Shown here: piece by piece, positions 13,501-27,258 of the stretch
Numbering within the stretch: position 1 is the first letter of the stretch
How the letters are laid out: each line of letters opens with the position of its first letter
DNA from: Pseudeuparius sepicola
Lineage: Eukaryota; Arthropoda; Insecta; Coleoptera; Anthribidae
Direction: 5' to 3'
DNA: 64,000 nt
NCBI GenBank assembly: GCA_963920635.1
Contig: OY987300.1
Location: 59,107,415 to 59,171,414 of the forward strand
Notes under the pieces: generated by a model
The model's database searches: none
The model's input: the letters and a program-made list of their open reading frames with translations, nothing else
What the model was told of the DNA's origin: nothing
Position numbers and translations under genes: made by a program

Positions 13501-16500
13501 TTGATAGGTACTGCTATAGGCTCAGGAAGGACAGTTTGGAGCCTCAATTACCGAGATTCTTGTTCATTTTAATAAATAAATTATCTAATTGTAAACTCAA
13601 ACAACATCATTTTTTTCGAAAATTCCCTTATTTATAGTAAAACGGACTTAGTTTGGCATTTTTGACCTATTTTGGCTCTCTAACTCACAAACCGCTCGAA
13701 AAATTAAAATTTTTAAAATTGCACCATGCCTTGTTACTAATTCGCAATTAATCACTCAATATAATGGCTCAGTTTGTATAAGCATGTCAGAAAAAAGAAT
13801 TTTTTTGGGGTTGCCAAAGTATGCAATAATTTGGGGTTACTTTGGCAGCATATTGAAATCGCATTTGGGCTAATGTAAGCGCGGACTAAAGCCTTCTTTG
13901 GTATAAAAAATGATAAATTTTTTAACCAGCTTCGAGTTTGATATAAAAATCTTTCTGATTACTGAAGTTATTGAAATTACAAAACCCCACTGTTAATAAT
14001 GTTCTTGAAATGAATCACTCTTCAGGTGTGAAAACTGTTGTGTGACCTGGCGGGCGGTTATGTTGGCCCTCAAACTTGTTTTGAAATTTGCCACGCAAAA
14101 TTTTTGACCTTTTACTTGCTGCTACCTGAGACATGCCGCCTCTAATGGCAGCCAACGCTTTTCTTGTAATGTCTAGGCATTTTTGTATCACTTTAGATCT
14201 TTAACAGTAGAGAACCACTCATAAAACCTCAAAATAATAAAACGGTGTGAAAATAATAATAATATCATGTAAATAAGTCAAACTGCCAAAGTAGGTCTAA
14301 GGTGCCAAAGTAACCCCGTTTTATGTAACATGCCACAGATTACAGATTCGAGTACCAAATCAAAAGATGCGCTTTATAGAACAAAAATTGACGTGTATGA
14401 GGACTTCTCATCAAAATAAACTTATTCCTTGCTTTATGTACACGCTGCCCCTAAATTATATTAAATCATCCATAATTAATGTAGAAGCAACAATGTGTTT
14501 ATTAAACAATACAAAAAACAGATGTTCAAAAAATTAGTCAGTAATTGAAACCAAAGAAAATCTCGCGATATGCTCGGGAATGTGTGCAGAAACGCTTAAA
14601 TAACTCGATTAATACAGTGCGAGAATGAAACGTAAAACTATTTTTTAATTTCTGTCCATCTTGGGTAGGTATATTTTTCGACTTGCCCAAGGCGTTTCAT
14701 CAAATCGAATCCAGGTAATGCAGATTGATAACAAAATAAGATAGTATTCCTCAAGTTGCATCGTTTTGAGTACCTCCTCAAGGAACTGTTCTATGGTCAG
14801 TATCACATGATACATAAATCAGTCAGTACCTAACACTGATACATAAATGGTTTATTCGAACTTGAAACTATTCAGTGCGGATACTTGGACAGATCTAAAA
14901 TAACACAGCAGAAAATTACTTTATAGAGGTAAAAACATGGTTTCAGCAAATAACCTTATCTTTAATGTAATTAAAAATAAATAATTGGTGGTAACATAGG
15001 GTGGTAATATCGCTTTCTGCTCCCACTATGTATATTTGCAGTATTCTTTACGGCCTACACACTGCACAAATATGAAACGGATAATAATAATACTTACTTG
15101 TCTTACCTATCTAAACTAAATGATATACACACCCGGTGCAAAATAAGTTTCATCCCCTATTCTATTCGGCTAACGAGCGAGCAACTGTCCCTACCTGTGC
15201 CCACGCACAGTTTCGGGGTACAACTCGTGGGGTGGGCTGAAAATTCGGGCTCAAAATCGGGGCGAATTTGTTTTAGTTTAATAAATTTCCGTGCGGCATT
15301 TGGCGAGAGGAGGGAACTCATCCGGCTGACGAGATAGTGCGATATTAAATTTTACCTGGTGACAGATGGCGGTGCAGTTTATCACTCACAAATAGGAAAC
15401 ACGTCAAACTTTATCAATAGTTCGGGAAAAGAGGGCGGCAGGCGAGCTCGAGCACCGGTGGTTCTGATATAGTTTTTCTCCTAATCTAATCATGACGGAA
15501 AAGTTTCGATGGTTGTTTTCCTGGAAAAAGTCTCCGGGAATGGATGTAATCCGAATTCAGGTCCTTCATCAAGCGACAATAAAAAGTTAATAGATACCCT
15601 TGTTTGTAGATATAGGCAGCCTGTTTTTGAAATCCACAACCGCCAAAATTGTTCATAAAAAATAGGCCTAACGTTATGATGGCGTCCACAAACTTTTACT
15701 TAGCTAAAAAAGCTAAGTGTAGGTGCTAATTATTTACAAAGCCCTGCAGAGAATTATAGAGAATGCAAGATCGTATCACTAAGAACTCGTTATCTTGGAA
15801 AGGGTTTTAGCAGATGTTAGTTTTTTTAATATCCGGATATCTAGAATGAGCGAATGGTCTATGCATAAAGAAAATGCTAACGTTGACGGAAGTACTGCAT
15901 GGAAAGACATTCACCGCTTTGGTAAAATACTTATCGTTATTGATTTATTTCATCAAAACGCGTAGCGCTTTCGAAATAAAACACTTCGTAGGTAATAGAA
16001 TAATACTTATGAGACCGTACATGTTGTTAGAGTTGCCTATATTACATGATTGGAGTACAGGGTTGCCAAATAGGTCGGCGCTGGGACTCGGCGACGGGAT
16101 GCGGCGTAGTTGGAAGGCCATCGTGGCAGGCACTTCGGCAGCGATCGTCTCGAATGGCGATACCTCCTAATGTTTTATAAGAGGTGTATTATTAGTGATA
16201 ATACGTCTTTCATTTCTCGGCACTTACAGCAACATTTTCGAGACACTGGCAGTGCCGTATGCCCGCTACTACTTCAAATGTTTAACTTGATACTGGTTTA
16301 AATTGCATTGAACAATGCCAAATTATATAACCATTTTCATTTGGATCATCCATAATAACCTCTTAGAATGATTATAGTATTGTATAGTATTCCTTACCTA
16401 CCAATTGGCAATATACGACTGACAAATTATTCTGACACGAGGTGTCGCTATCATTTGCCCCCTATATTCTCTAGGCGTGTACGAAAAGTGTACAAAACAA

Positions 16501-17199
16501 CTTTCCATAGCTTAGAGCTCCATTGTGGGGCACAGCTTCCGACCGTCAGATGGCGGCGGCAAAAGACATACGGCTGAGGCTGAGAGTTTATCTTTGCGGT
16601 TCTGTAGTGAATCGTCAGGATCGCGCACAGATATAATGATCTGTGTGGTTCTCCGACATAGGCATGTAATCAGCGCCGTTGGGGACATCCAGCGACCAAT
16701 AGCGAAACTATGACGGGAGAAATTAAATTTCAGGCTATTATCCGTAGAGGGAGGTATGTATATCGAATCAAGAACTTTTGAATTAGAGGTGATTACTAGC
16801 ATTCTAATGAGTACACATGGAGCTTACAGCTTACTCGCTTGAATGCACAGCCACAGCGGTCGAATATCTTCTCGTTACTATAATTTCTGCCTCGTCTCTG
16901 TGAATTTGAAATTTATCGCCACAGCCAAATTTAAAAATTCTTGTATTTTGTCAGGGGCGTGTCGAGTTTCTTGGGGGGGGGGGCACCCCAAGACTTTAAA
17001 TTAAATGATTTTACATTAAATTGTGTTTTAAGGTTTTAAGATTTTCCGATAAATTATTTTAATTTGGAGGCCCCCAAATAGCCCGGGGCCCTCCCGTGGC
17101 CTGCAGGTTATTTAAGACGTCTGTGACAGGAACTGCTCGATGGTAAGTTAGAACAGGTTAACGACTGCGATTTTATTCTTTAAGATAAGTCGCAAAAAC
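10572..17199. other. long intronic stretch, mostly unassigned
   Basis: No gene supported. About 10890-11520 is less AT-rich and could be an unclassified transposon remnant. 15100-15480, 16060-16180 and 16520-16720 are unique and moderately GC-rich, possibly regulatory. A run of ten G lies near 16975-16984. Confidence 0.35.
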
Positions 17200-17750
17200 C
17201 CTCGCAATCGATCCGCGCGTTTTTCAGCCACCCCCGGTGGAGTTTCGAGGGCCCGCGTCCCCTCTCTCCTCCCCTACCAAAATTAATCCCCCAAAACAGT
17301 TTTAATCCCCGCGATCGGGATAGGAGTCAAATAATGCCGAGTTATTTAAAGTGGTTTAAAAAGCGTTTAGATTGAAATTGAATTCCACCCTCGCGCGCGC
17401 TTTCATTTAATTTTTACACCGGGCGCCGTCGGCGCCGGCAGCGACGGCTGGGAATAAAAATATTCCAATACATCGCGGGCGGCGGCGACGGCGGCGGTGG
17501 AGGGGCGGGGGGCGCTCCGGGGGAGGCGCGTTCCAAACTTTTTGATTGACAGCTGCGTCTGTCCAATCACAAGGTCGGAATACTGATGAGGAACACGTCA
17601 ATCACGCGGGCGACCGGCTGTGGCAGCTGGCCGGGGGCGCGGGGGGTAAGGGGCGCCTATACCCTCGCCCGGCAGCGCCGCGGTATGCAGTCGCTGTGGC
17701 GTTGAATGGAGTCGAAACTAGGGCTTGTCAGCGATCTTTTAATTAGTTAC
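17200..17750. promoter_or_regulatory. GC-rich island, candidate Hox cis-regulatory element
   Basis: An unusually GC/CpG-rich unique block in AT-rich intron. It contains TGATTGACAG at 17543-17552 (the classic PBX-MEIS/Exd-Hth composite site), CCAATCA at about 17564, and a reversed GTCAATCA at 17597-17604. The ORFs here lack conserved features. An enhancer or alternative promoter of pb is inference. Confidence 0.45.
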
Positions 17751-18639
17751 GGAAATTTAAGTGCGTTAGCGGAAAACCCCCTCGTTACTTTCTGAATAAT
17801 TTGTTTGCTTTCGTATGTTGCAGTAAAGCAAACCTTGTTTCAAAAGTACGTCACTGCTAGACCTGATGCAGAGAATTTCAATTTTCGTATTGTCGTCCAT
17901 ACCTATTATCTTAACGAGTCATAGAGAATGGGCTATAAATGTTGAAAATAAATCTCAAAAATATATTTTTTACGATTTATTGCCACCGTAGTATCTACTT
18001 TCTAAAATTAAATTTTCCTTCCAAATTTTCTAGGTCCATAATGTCACGGTCCTAAAATGTTGCCTATTGTAACGATAAATGCCTCTAACGTCATTTTATC
18101 AAAAATATGTTTATATATAGAAAAGCTTCTCTCAACATCTACCGATTTAATAGGACAATATTTTAATTTGGGTAGTAAAGTATAAGGCCAAGGTGCAACT
18201 TCGTTGTATGATTTACCATAATTATCATCAAAAATACCTACACTTTACTGCCATTAAAGATTTGAACCCTTCAATCTTTTCTACAATAGCATCTAATTTG
18301 GTTATATCTTATATCTATAAATAAATAGAGGAAAAACATGCAAATATGCACAAAAATATAGTTTTTCCATAAATATGCAATGTTTTGCGAAATTGAATAA
18401 AATATGCAAAAAATGCATATTTATGCAATTTGCATATATTCCGCCCTTTAGTGATAACTATACGCGACGGAAAGTCTGCCGTGTAAAGTACGTAATAGAA
18501 GCGGCCCGAGAACCGAACCATACGGAACACAAGAAAGTGACACTGTGGAAGATAGAAAACTTGTCATCACCCATTCGTACTTTAAATTTCGTATTGGTTA
18601 AGAAGGCTTCTCTTCATTTTACGAGTGGATCACGTATAT

Positions 18640-19070
18640 AAAAATGAATCAGTTTCAGAAGCAGACCTCTGGTAAGAACTCTGTCTAAAAGTTTAGTGAA
18701 ATCCAAATAGATGTCCACAGGTTGGTCTTCTTCTTGCGTAAACTGTTTAGAGATTGCAGATGGTTTGTGCAAGTTGATATACTCGACAGAAACCCATATG
18801 GAGTAGAAAGGATTGTTTCATTACTAAATGCACATGAAATAATTGACATTGACATTCATTCCTTGATCTTGACACAGACAGGAACCAGACTTATTGGGCG
18901 GTAATTCTTTGGATCAAGTTTATCTCCCTTTTTAAAGACCGAGTTACCTATCGAAGCGGTTAGCCAGTATGAACTTCGCCAGATAAAAATAATGTCGCAT
19001 GATATCGTTAGGGGTTTTGCTAAAGTAGAGGAACAGTTCATAAGCGCATCGGAAGTAATCGCATATCGAG
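18640..19070 (-). pseudogene. degenerate LINE reverse transcriptase fragment
   Basis: On the minus strand the frame gives SIGNSVFKKGDKLDPKNYRP then ISLVPVCVKIK, the RT-1 region of non-LTR retrotransposons. Further 3', after frame changes, VDIYLDFTKLLDRVLTRGLL then LKLIHFY resembles the YLDFSKAFDxV block. Several frameshifts and stops; no catalytic YADD region is seen. Jockey- or CR1-like origin is possible but not resolved. Confidence 0.78.
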
Positions 19071-19384
19071 ATAATATTGGTGGACAGTGTAGAAAGGTTA
19101 GTAGTCAGGCTACCCTTAATTCGTAGACAGCTAAGAGAGGGTCCTCCAAGTAACCTAACAAAACTTCGTGTATATTCGTTCGCCAAGGCAGAAGCACTAT
19201 CAGAAAAGTCTTCGCAAATAGAGTCGCCTGGATTTTTAATTAGAGGTATAGAGCTATACTCTGGAAGTCACCTGATGTCGACGGGTATATTTGAATAGAG
19301 CATTGAGTTCTCTGTACTGCAACTCTAGGTAATTATTAAAACACAAATGTATTAGGTGTAAAGTAAAAAGGTTGCCTCTTCTTG

Positions 19385-19403
19385 AGAGAGAGAGAGAGAG
19401 AGA
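19385..19403. repeat. (GA)n microsatellite
   Basis: A run of GAGAGA units. A related CT-rich tract (TCTCTCTATCTCTC-type) lies at about 19550-19622. Confidence 0.9.
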
Positions 19404-20989
19404 GCATTCTCAATGACGTTATGGGAGTGCTGACAATAGACCTCTGTTCTAACAGAAATCACAAACCAGTCAGCTTCAATCTAATTAAATCAAATTCTCT
19501 TATTGTTTCCGATACCTTTCTTGTCATTGATTTGATTCCTGTGACGTCGGCATCTCTCTCTCGCTCTGCTATCTTTCTCTCTACCAGGCTCTCTATCTCT
19601 CTCTCTATCTCTCTCTCTCTCTACCAGGTTAATTTATTATTTTACCCGCGTTGGCTACGACATAAAGTACTTATATTTTTAAATCTATAACCTCTAAACA
19701 AGGTACACGAAATTGATTTAAATTATCATCGTTAATATAAATATAGGTCCGAAATTCAATCGTTATAATGTACATACATAACTGCGCCACTCTCCTATAT
19801 AACATCAAGGTACGTATATACCTATAGTAAGGAAAACTATAACTATGTCTATTGCAATGTATTTTTTCTACGACTGAAAACAAACCAATGGCATCATTGT
19901 ATGTTCACTAGTTCATACGTTTATTTGCGACCGGTGCGGGAATGTCATTGACAGTCATTGTGCACGGGTTACCGGGAATATCATTGTGTACGGGTCCGCT
20001 ACACAAATTTGAACGAAGTAGTAGAGGGCCATGAAAAACAAACGCGACTATACACATACACATCCAATATAATAAGTTGGTTTAATTAAAAATTATGTTT
20101 ATTCTTACTATCAACTCATGAATTGTGAATGGTGTTAATAACTTTGTTTAATATAATAATATGGTGTTCTCATTTTCAATGTCCCGATGGAAAGTTCCAG
20201 CAACAATAAGGTAGCTTTGACACTATCGCATTTGAATGAGTTTATAATTTTTGTTCAAAACTAGCAAAATTAACCAATATGAACAATTTCTCATTACAAA
20301 ATGTAAGTATAAATAATAATGTAAGGAGATATATTTATATTATACAGTGTGAGTTTTTTTCGATGCCCACTATGGGGATCTCGGAAACTAGCAGAGCTAG
20401 AACAAAGGTTAAATGGGGAAAGAATTGCAGTTTTGAATGCTCAATATAATGCCCCTTTTGTATTTTAAAAAAAGTTCATGGCTCACTAGATATTTGAGTG
20501 ATTTTTTGCTATTTCATCAGATCTCTGTAGCTCCGTTATTTCTGATTATACAGAAAAACTGTAGAGACAAAAATTGTAGATAATTTTGGGCTTAATAAGA
20601 TAATCTGATCAAATTTTTTATATGGTTTGTGCTTTTTGCGATATGCCATAAATTTGTGTTTTTTAAAATGTAAATCATAGTTGGCTGTGGCCTTATCAAA
20701 TCGGCCATTTTTTGAGCTTTCCAAAAATAGAATACTCGGCATAGTTATTATAAAAAATAAAATAGCTAAGTATGGCTAATTTTCTCATTTTTTTAAATTT
20801 TCAGAGTCAGCCATGGAATATTTTCATTATTATTACGTTTTATTTTATAATACGACATACTTCAAACTTTCAAATATTTTATTTTAAGCTGGTAACAAAA
20901 TGTAACAAAATAAAACGAAAATTATCATGCCGGAGCTCCGGAGCTCCACCACAATTATTTGCCCGTAAGAAATTACCTAGATCAGCTCT

Positions 20990-21095
20990 ATCCAAATACT
21001 TGGATAGGGAGAAATAGACCTATTTCCTGGCAGCCCCGATCCCCCGATTTGTCTGTTTTGGATTTCTTTTTGTGGGGAAGAGCAGCTGTTTTATG
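20990..21095 (+). pseudogene. mariner/IS630-type transposase fragment
   Basis: One frame reads WIGRNRPISWQPRSPDLSVL, then DFFLWGRAAVLW, matching the WPPRSPDLTPLDFFLWG region around the last catalytic Asp of mariner-like transposases. It is cut off at 21095 by the nested MITE. Only this C-terminal block survives. Confidence 0.8.
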
Positions 21096-21246
21096 GACCG
21101 GGAGATAGTGACAGATTTTTGGACGTGATTTTACTCAGTATGCCTTTCAAAGGGCATTATGTGGCACATATTCTCACAATAATAAGGTATGAATCAGAGA
21201 GTCATCCTGGGTTCTTCATGTGAAAAACTGAGTTTTCAATTATTCG

Positions 21247-21285
<39 letters not shown>

Positions 21286-21665
21286 ATACAGGCTGCCATG
21301 TGTTTTATAATGAACTTCAAAATAAAAAATTCCTCGGAAAAAATAGGCAGAAACGTGGAAAAATTAATTATTAAAATACAAGATCACGTAGCAATAATAG
21401 CCCTTTGGACCCACCCTAACGGTATGCCTATTTTTTCCGAGGAATTTTTTATTGTGAAGTTCATTATAAAACACATGGCAGCCTGTATAAAATCATATCA
21501 AAACGCATATTTTTCGAATAATTGAAAACTCAGTTTTTCACATGAAGAACCCAGGATGACTCTCTGATTCATGCCTTATTATTGTGAGAATATGTGCCAC
21601 ATAATGCCCTTTGAAAGGCATACTGAGTAAAATCACGTCCAAAAATCTGTCACTATCTCCCGGTC
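21096..21665. mobile_element. fold-back MITE family A, copy 2
   Basis: GACCGGGAGATAGTGACAG at the left and its complement CTGTCACTATCTCCCGGTC at the right. Inner blocks match copy 1, with an (AT)n run at 21249-21282. It is inserted inside the larger fold-back at 20343-22391, just downstream of a mariner-type transposase remnant. Confidence 0.85.
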
Positions 21666-22391
21666 TACTAGAAGCAATTGCCAGTATTGACAGGCGCTCT
21701 CTAAGAAAGGCGACAAACTCAGTTTTAAAGATGCAATATTTGCATAAATAATAATGGTGGATTGTTTGAACACCTTTTTAATTTTAAAAGGTGACCTTTT
21801 AAAATAATAATAATTTGAATTTGAGTTTTTTTATTTTCGTTTTATTTTGTTACATTTTGTTACCAGCTAAAAACAAAATATTAGAAATTTTGAAGTATAT
21901 CTAATTATAAAATAGAACGTAATTATGAAAATATTCCATGGCTGACTGTGTGAAAATTTAAAAAATCAGAAAATTAGCCATAGCCCTTTTATTTTTTATA
22001 ATAACTATGCCGAGTATTATATCTTTGGAAAGCTCAAAAAATTGACGACTTTGATTTACATTTAAAAAAACAAAAGTTTATGTCATATTTCAAAAATCAC
22101 AAACAACATAAAAAATTGGATAAGATTATCTTATTAAGCCAAAAATTGTCTACAATTTTTCTCTCTACAGTTTTTCTGTATAATCAGAAATAACGGAGCT
22201 ACAGAGATCTGATGAAATAGCAAAAAATCACTCTTTTCAAAATATCTAGTGAGCCATGAACTTTTTTAAAAATCCAAAAGGGACATTAGATTGAGCATTC
22301 AAAACTGCAATTCTTTCCCCAATTAACCTTTGTTCTAGCTCTGCTAGTTTCCGAGATCCCCATAGTGGGCATCGAAAAAACTCACCCTGTA

Positions 22392-25286
22392 TATCTAAGC
22401 ATCCTTATTTTAAACCTGTACAAATATTTTACTAAAATATGGTATGAAAACTAAGTACTTATATATGGGGGCAAGAAAACGAACCATCAATGAAACTTAA
22501 TACTTTATACTACAGCCACCCACCGACTATCATATTCCATGACAAATATAGTGAATATGACCTGTATAGCTCCAGAAATTATCATTTTCTCTAAACACAC
22601 GAACAAACCAGGTTATATGCAAGAAGATAATATTGAAACAATCTGTTGTTAGTTTCACAGAAAATACCTGCGGCGTCACAATTTTCACATCATACAAATT
22701 TAAAACGGTTTCTGCTAAAGAGTGTCATCTTGATATTTTCATTCCTACCATTCCGTTCACACATGTTTACGAAAACAACGGCCTTTTTTTCTATTCCGTC
22801 AATGATGAATGATGAGGAAGTAACGGAACACAAAAAATCCCACACAAATAGACAAACGCTTCTCATTTTGAATGAGAGAAACGTCGGGTTGGATAGGCTG
22901 TAAATGTCCTGGCACAAAAATATGCCTCCTGTGAAATTAGTAATGACAGAGTATATCTAGCTACCTTTCTTCTATAAATAAATATTAAAACCTATTAGTT
23001 TCGATATAGTTGTTTTATACGTATGGCTAGAATATTTTGTTTCCTTCAATTCAATTAGCCCCCCAAGAGATTGGTTTAAAAGCTTTGTCTTTCAATGGTG
23101 TATTAGTAACTAGGGGTTATGACAGTGATTACTCGTTCGAGGAGAGAAATCCGAACGAATAATGACTAGGTATAACTTGCGAGTTGAGTGGATACCTATT
23201 ATGACTTTTTCATTATTAATATGTATATTTAGATATATATGTAGGTATATTCAAATAAAGAAATATTAAGGGTAGTCTGAACTTACATCTAGGTATATAG
23301 ACCACTGCACCACCCTATATTATAACGAAAAATGCCTCTACAGATGTTATATCAGCTTATAATGAACATGTTTGCACTGTTTTCTAACCTACTCAAAGAT
23401 TTGGCAGATACATTTTAAGCTTCGGTATTCTACTTAGGTACAGTTTTATAATATTTATTATTAGTTTGGAGGCATCTTCCGATACATCTTTGTTGGCGTG
23501 AGGCCGCCAGGGCCCCATTTTCTTTCAGTTGTTTTCCCTGTAGAGCTTCTATAAGTTTTCAAGAAATTTGCTAGAACTATCATAGGCTAAGAATATTCTA
23601 GAGTAGTCTCGCAGTCTTCCATTTGAGTATATAAGCCCTGAAAGAATTTTCTTGGTCAGTGACAGTATCAGACAAGTTTATTTGTGAAGGCTAAACAATA
23701 AAGGTGGTAACCAAGACAACGAGTTTGGACTGTTATTGTTAAAATCCGGTACAATATTATAACTGTTCTCTACCTATGCTTGTCCGTATTTTTTAGGCCA
23801 CTCTGGCACTCTGGTAACATTTTTTTATTTGCTTTTGCCATCTCCATTATTTTGGAAGGTTCATTTTCACTATCTCATCTGAAATTATATTATTAAGTAT
23901 TTTAAAAATGCAGGTTCCTGATTGGCTATATGGTTATGAGATCATAACTAATAAAAACTTTTGGCTCCTATAGAATTGTTTATCAGCTTGTGAATGAATA
24001 AAGAGTATATTTTTCTATACTTAGTCATGGGAAAACAATATTACTCAATGGACAAAAAAATTTCGTACAGGATCTATGCATGTTTTCCTTTCTAGTACCT
24101 TGGTAGGTATATTGTATATTTCAACATACATAATTATAGTTATTTCCAGCTTTATATATCATATCGGCAAATATTATCGCATCGGAAGCAGTTATGACCC
24201 ATTCGTTGTTTTTCCTTGTACCTACAGGTTTACATGTTTATTGTTGGGCTAAAATAATAGACAATTTTCAAAATAAACATTGAAGATTAAATCGGAATTC
24301 AATGTCAAAAAATAATGGCTGCCAGTTTTAATTTCCCCCCGTCCATTGTGGAAATTACACGTTGCCTATCGTAATACAAAAATAATTACAGGTGGCATGT
24401 CATGACAATTTCATGGCGTTTGCCTGCATAAAAATACATATCAGCCTGCATGCTGGGCAAAAAAATCATACGCTGTTCAGGGCAATTATTACAGAAATCG
24501 TTGTAACTGCAGTAATGTACGCCACTTTTCCGTGTAACAATGGATCAATGGGTGCAGCCATTGTTAAAATAGAAATGGTTGAGAACTCCCGCGAAACGAC
24601 AATAATTGCGGCGTATACGAAACAGCATGGCCGCATTGTCTTCGTTCGGTGCAGTCTTCCTTCGTGTTTCCAGAGCTGTAAATATGTATTGTTTGTGTTT
24701 AACAAAACCAAGATGCAAATCGACTACTTACTTAGGTCAGAAAAGCAACAATTATTATTAAGGTTAAAAAGCAAATTTAAATAATATATGTATGTAGAGG
24801 TACACCGCGGAAAACCCGAAATTTTGGAAGATTGGATGGAAGAGAAAAATATACCAGTTTATAGAGCCTCGTAATCTACAAGAAGATAGGGATAGGAAAA
24901 AAACGCCAAGCAATATTAAAAAAGAAACGAAGGCGAATATTAACCAAGTCCTTAACGGCAGTTGAAAATTAGTAAACAAGAAAGATGAGTTCATCTGCCG
25001 ATAGTTTTTTAAATAGTTTCCCGACAAGTTGTAGACCCAAACCGGTCAAATTTCAACTCTAAATTTACAATGGGTCCACGGATATAGGTACTTAACTATA
25101 GGTAAGAATTTGACGTTCGCGGATTTAGGCCTGCTTTATTAGAAAGTATAATTTCACTAAAATTTTTAATTTACAGAAATCAAGTAGGTGTTGGCAGGAA
25201 CCGAAAGCTTATTTTTGGTTTAAATAAAGTGTTATTCCTGTGAAAGGTATCCAGAAATTTCATTAGGAAAGATAGTAGATATAATA
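22392..25286. other. intronic stretch, nothing firm
   Basis: Mostly AT-rich. A 130-codon ORF at 24392-24784 lies in unique, less AT-rich sequence, but its translation shows no family features. The block could instead be a conserved noncoding element. Confidence 0.3.
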
Positions 25287-25754
25287 TACAGGGTTATTTA
25301 CAATCAAATGCCACCCGTGATACAGCGATATTCTATACCCGAAAAATAATGGGCCTATGGACCCTTAAAACGTTTCCAATAGTAATTGGATTATCGAGAC
25401 TAGTGTTTAATATGCTGGCTGATTATTGCCCCTATCTCCGAAACTACATAATTTATGAAAAATAGTAGAATAGGTTTTTTGCAGAGAATTAAATTTTCTA
25501 CAAAGTGCTTTAAATTAATTGAAAAATTGTACGAAAAAAGTTCTACTCATAATAAAATGGATTGTTGGCTGTAAGTGGCGCCCTCTAGCGATTGCATCGA
25601 AATCGATCAAGCCGTTTAGAAGATATAGCATAGGTAATAACATAATTTTACGGCCCGTAGGGCCCTTAATATAGAGCTTTGAGCCAAAAACAAAAACGCC
25701 TTATTTAGAATACCGCTATACTACGGGTGGCATTTGATTGTGAATAACTTTGTA
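25287..25754. mobile_element. fold-back MITE, TACAGGGTTATT ends
   Basis: TACAGGGTTATTTACAATCA with TGCCACCCGT further in pairs with ACGGGTGGCATTTGATTGTG then AATAACTTTGTA. Arms of 60 bp or more are visible. No coding potential. Confidence 0.8.
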
Positions 25755-26407
25755 CAAAGTACCTAAAGCTAGTAGGTATAAAGATAATACCTATAAAATC
25801 AAGCTCCTGTATGAAATTTGAAAACCCTGATTTTTGATATTATGTCAAACACGATAACTAAAAAATGAAAGTATAGGCGGATTGTTTTGAAAAATCTGAT
25901 ATGGAAGTTAAAGCAGGCTAATTATTTTTAAATTTGTCACAGAGGCATATAACACAACATATTGTGAATAATTTTTCCTAGTGAAATTTCTCTATATATT
26001 TTACACAAAAAGCTCTTTATTCAACCCAAAATAAGTTTTTCGTTTCTACCAAAGATTAGGTACATGATTTCTAAAAAATAAAAATGTTACTCAAATTACT
26101 TTTTAACAAAGCAAGGGTGAATACTCGAAGCTCAAATTTCAACTCTTAAATTTTGCATCATTTACACCTATAGTTTTAAGTCCGTCCGTGGACACACTGT
26201 ATATACTTACGGCTACTTACTTATGTATACTGTATAGTGTCTCTTTTAATTAAACGAATTTTAAAATATCGAATATTAAAATTTTGAGCTCCTATACTTT
26301 TCAATTTTTAAGCCGGTCCAACGCAAAATTATAGTCTGTGAAAATATACACCTTGATTCGGAGTGGATTCCAAATATTCCAAATACTTAGATTATGAACG
26401 TTTTAGC

Positions 26408-26589
26408 GTTGACTGACGTATTAATAAGACTTCTCACGGCTATATAGTATCACATCCTAGAAAGTAGATGGCGCCTATGGTCAACAATGTATTTCGCATT
26501 GTATATTTTGTCTCCGGGAAGCGCATGGTGAGCCAGAGAACTGTCAAACATGACAGCCGTGAGCAGTCTTTATTAACACGTCAGTCAAC
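26408..26589. mobile_element. short MITE, GTTGACTGACG ends, copy 1
   Basis: A 182-bp element starting GTTGACTGACGTATTAATAA and ending CGTCAGTCAAC, with CTCACGGCT/AGCCGTGAG inside the arms. A second, inverted copy lies at 52652-52831. Confidence 0.85.
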
Positions 26590-27115
26590 GGTTTTAGGGG
26601 CATTATTTGCATTTACATTAAAAGGGTCACCTGCCCATCCATGAGCCGACCGCGCGCGCCGTTGCTTTGCCTCTATATCGCTCTACCTAATCAAGCACGA
26701 TGCCGTACGGCGCAACTGACTTGCAGGAGTCCTCTGTCCACTCTCTTTCAGTCTACAAAGAAAATATTATTCATGTGCAGACCGACCAAAATACTTGTAC
26801 TGAAAGATTGCGTTGTTATAGGTAACAATTTCGCAATGATGCTGAAAAGTCAAGTGCTACCTACTTTATTAGCCGAGCTTTGAATATCTGGCCACGTTTG
26901 ATGGACGACGGGCCCGTCTGACGATTGATTCTCACATCTCGCCAAGGCCAACTGAGAAAAAATCGTACAATAATGAAGTATTTTACTGGCGATTACTGAG
27001 CTTTTAACGACGATTTTGAGACTGATTTTAAAAAACATTTTTCTCCCGCAAAAAATGAAGGCTGTAGGGAGTCACTAAATGTGTCCCGTAATAAAATTAT
27101 ACATTTCTTTTTCAG

Positions 27116-27258
27116 AAAACGGCGTCCCAAGGCGGCTGCGCACTGCATACACGAACACGCAACTGTTGGAGCTCGAGAAAGAATTCCACTTCAACAAATA
27201 TCTGTGCCGGCCGAGGCGAATCGAGATCGCAGCTTCATTAGATCTGACCGAGAGACAG
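27116..27258 (+). CDS. pb: proboscipedia/maxillopedia, homeobox exon part 1
   Basis: This exon encodes the N-terminal two thirds of a Hox homeodomain. It starts at [15 protein letters not shown], continues through [18 protein letters not shown] and ends at LDLTERQ. The group-2 signature ([20 protein letters not shown]) identifies proboscipedia, a nuclear transcription factor that specifies maxillary and labial appendages. The acceptor is a pyrimidine-rich tract ending in AG at 27114-27115; the exon opens with the last two bases of a codon. The donor is CAG|GTAAGC and the exon ends on a codon boundary. It joins in phase to VKVWFQNRRMKHKRQ at 48594, which matches the conserved pb intron within the homeobox. 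Upstream exons, including the YPWM hexapeptide, are not seen in the window. The downstream intron carries a whole Polinton. Confidence 0.96.

Larger units (their letters stand above)
20343..22391. mobile_element. large fold-back element containing a mariner-type remnant
   Basis: Left arm 20343-~20930 and right arm ~21830-22391 are inverted copies. TACAGTGTGAGTTTTTTTCG pairs with CGAAAAAACTCACCCTGTA, and TTGTTACATTTTGTTACCAG in the right arm pairs with its complement in the left. The central part holds a transposase fragment and the nested MITE 21096-21665. Confidence 0.85.

Noticed and set aside
24392..24784. 130-residue ORF as a gene
   Set aside because: No domain, no splice context and an equally open antisense frame; more likely unique intronic or regulatory sequence.
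1..27115. pb first coding exon with YPWM hexapeptide
   Set aside because: No codon run for YPWM next to a plausible splice site was found by eye on the + strand; the exon probably lies upstream of the window.
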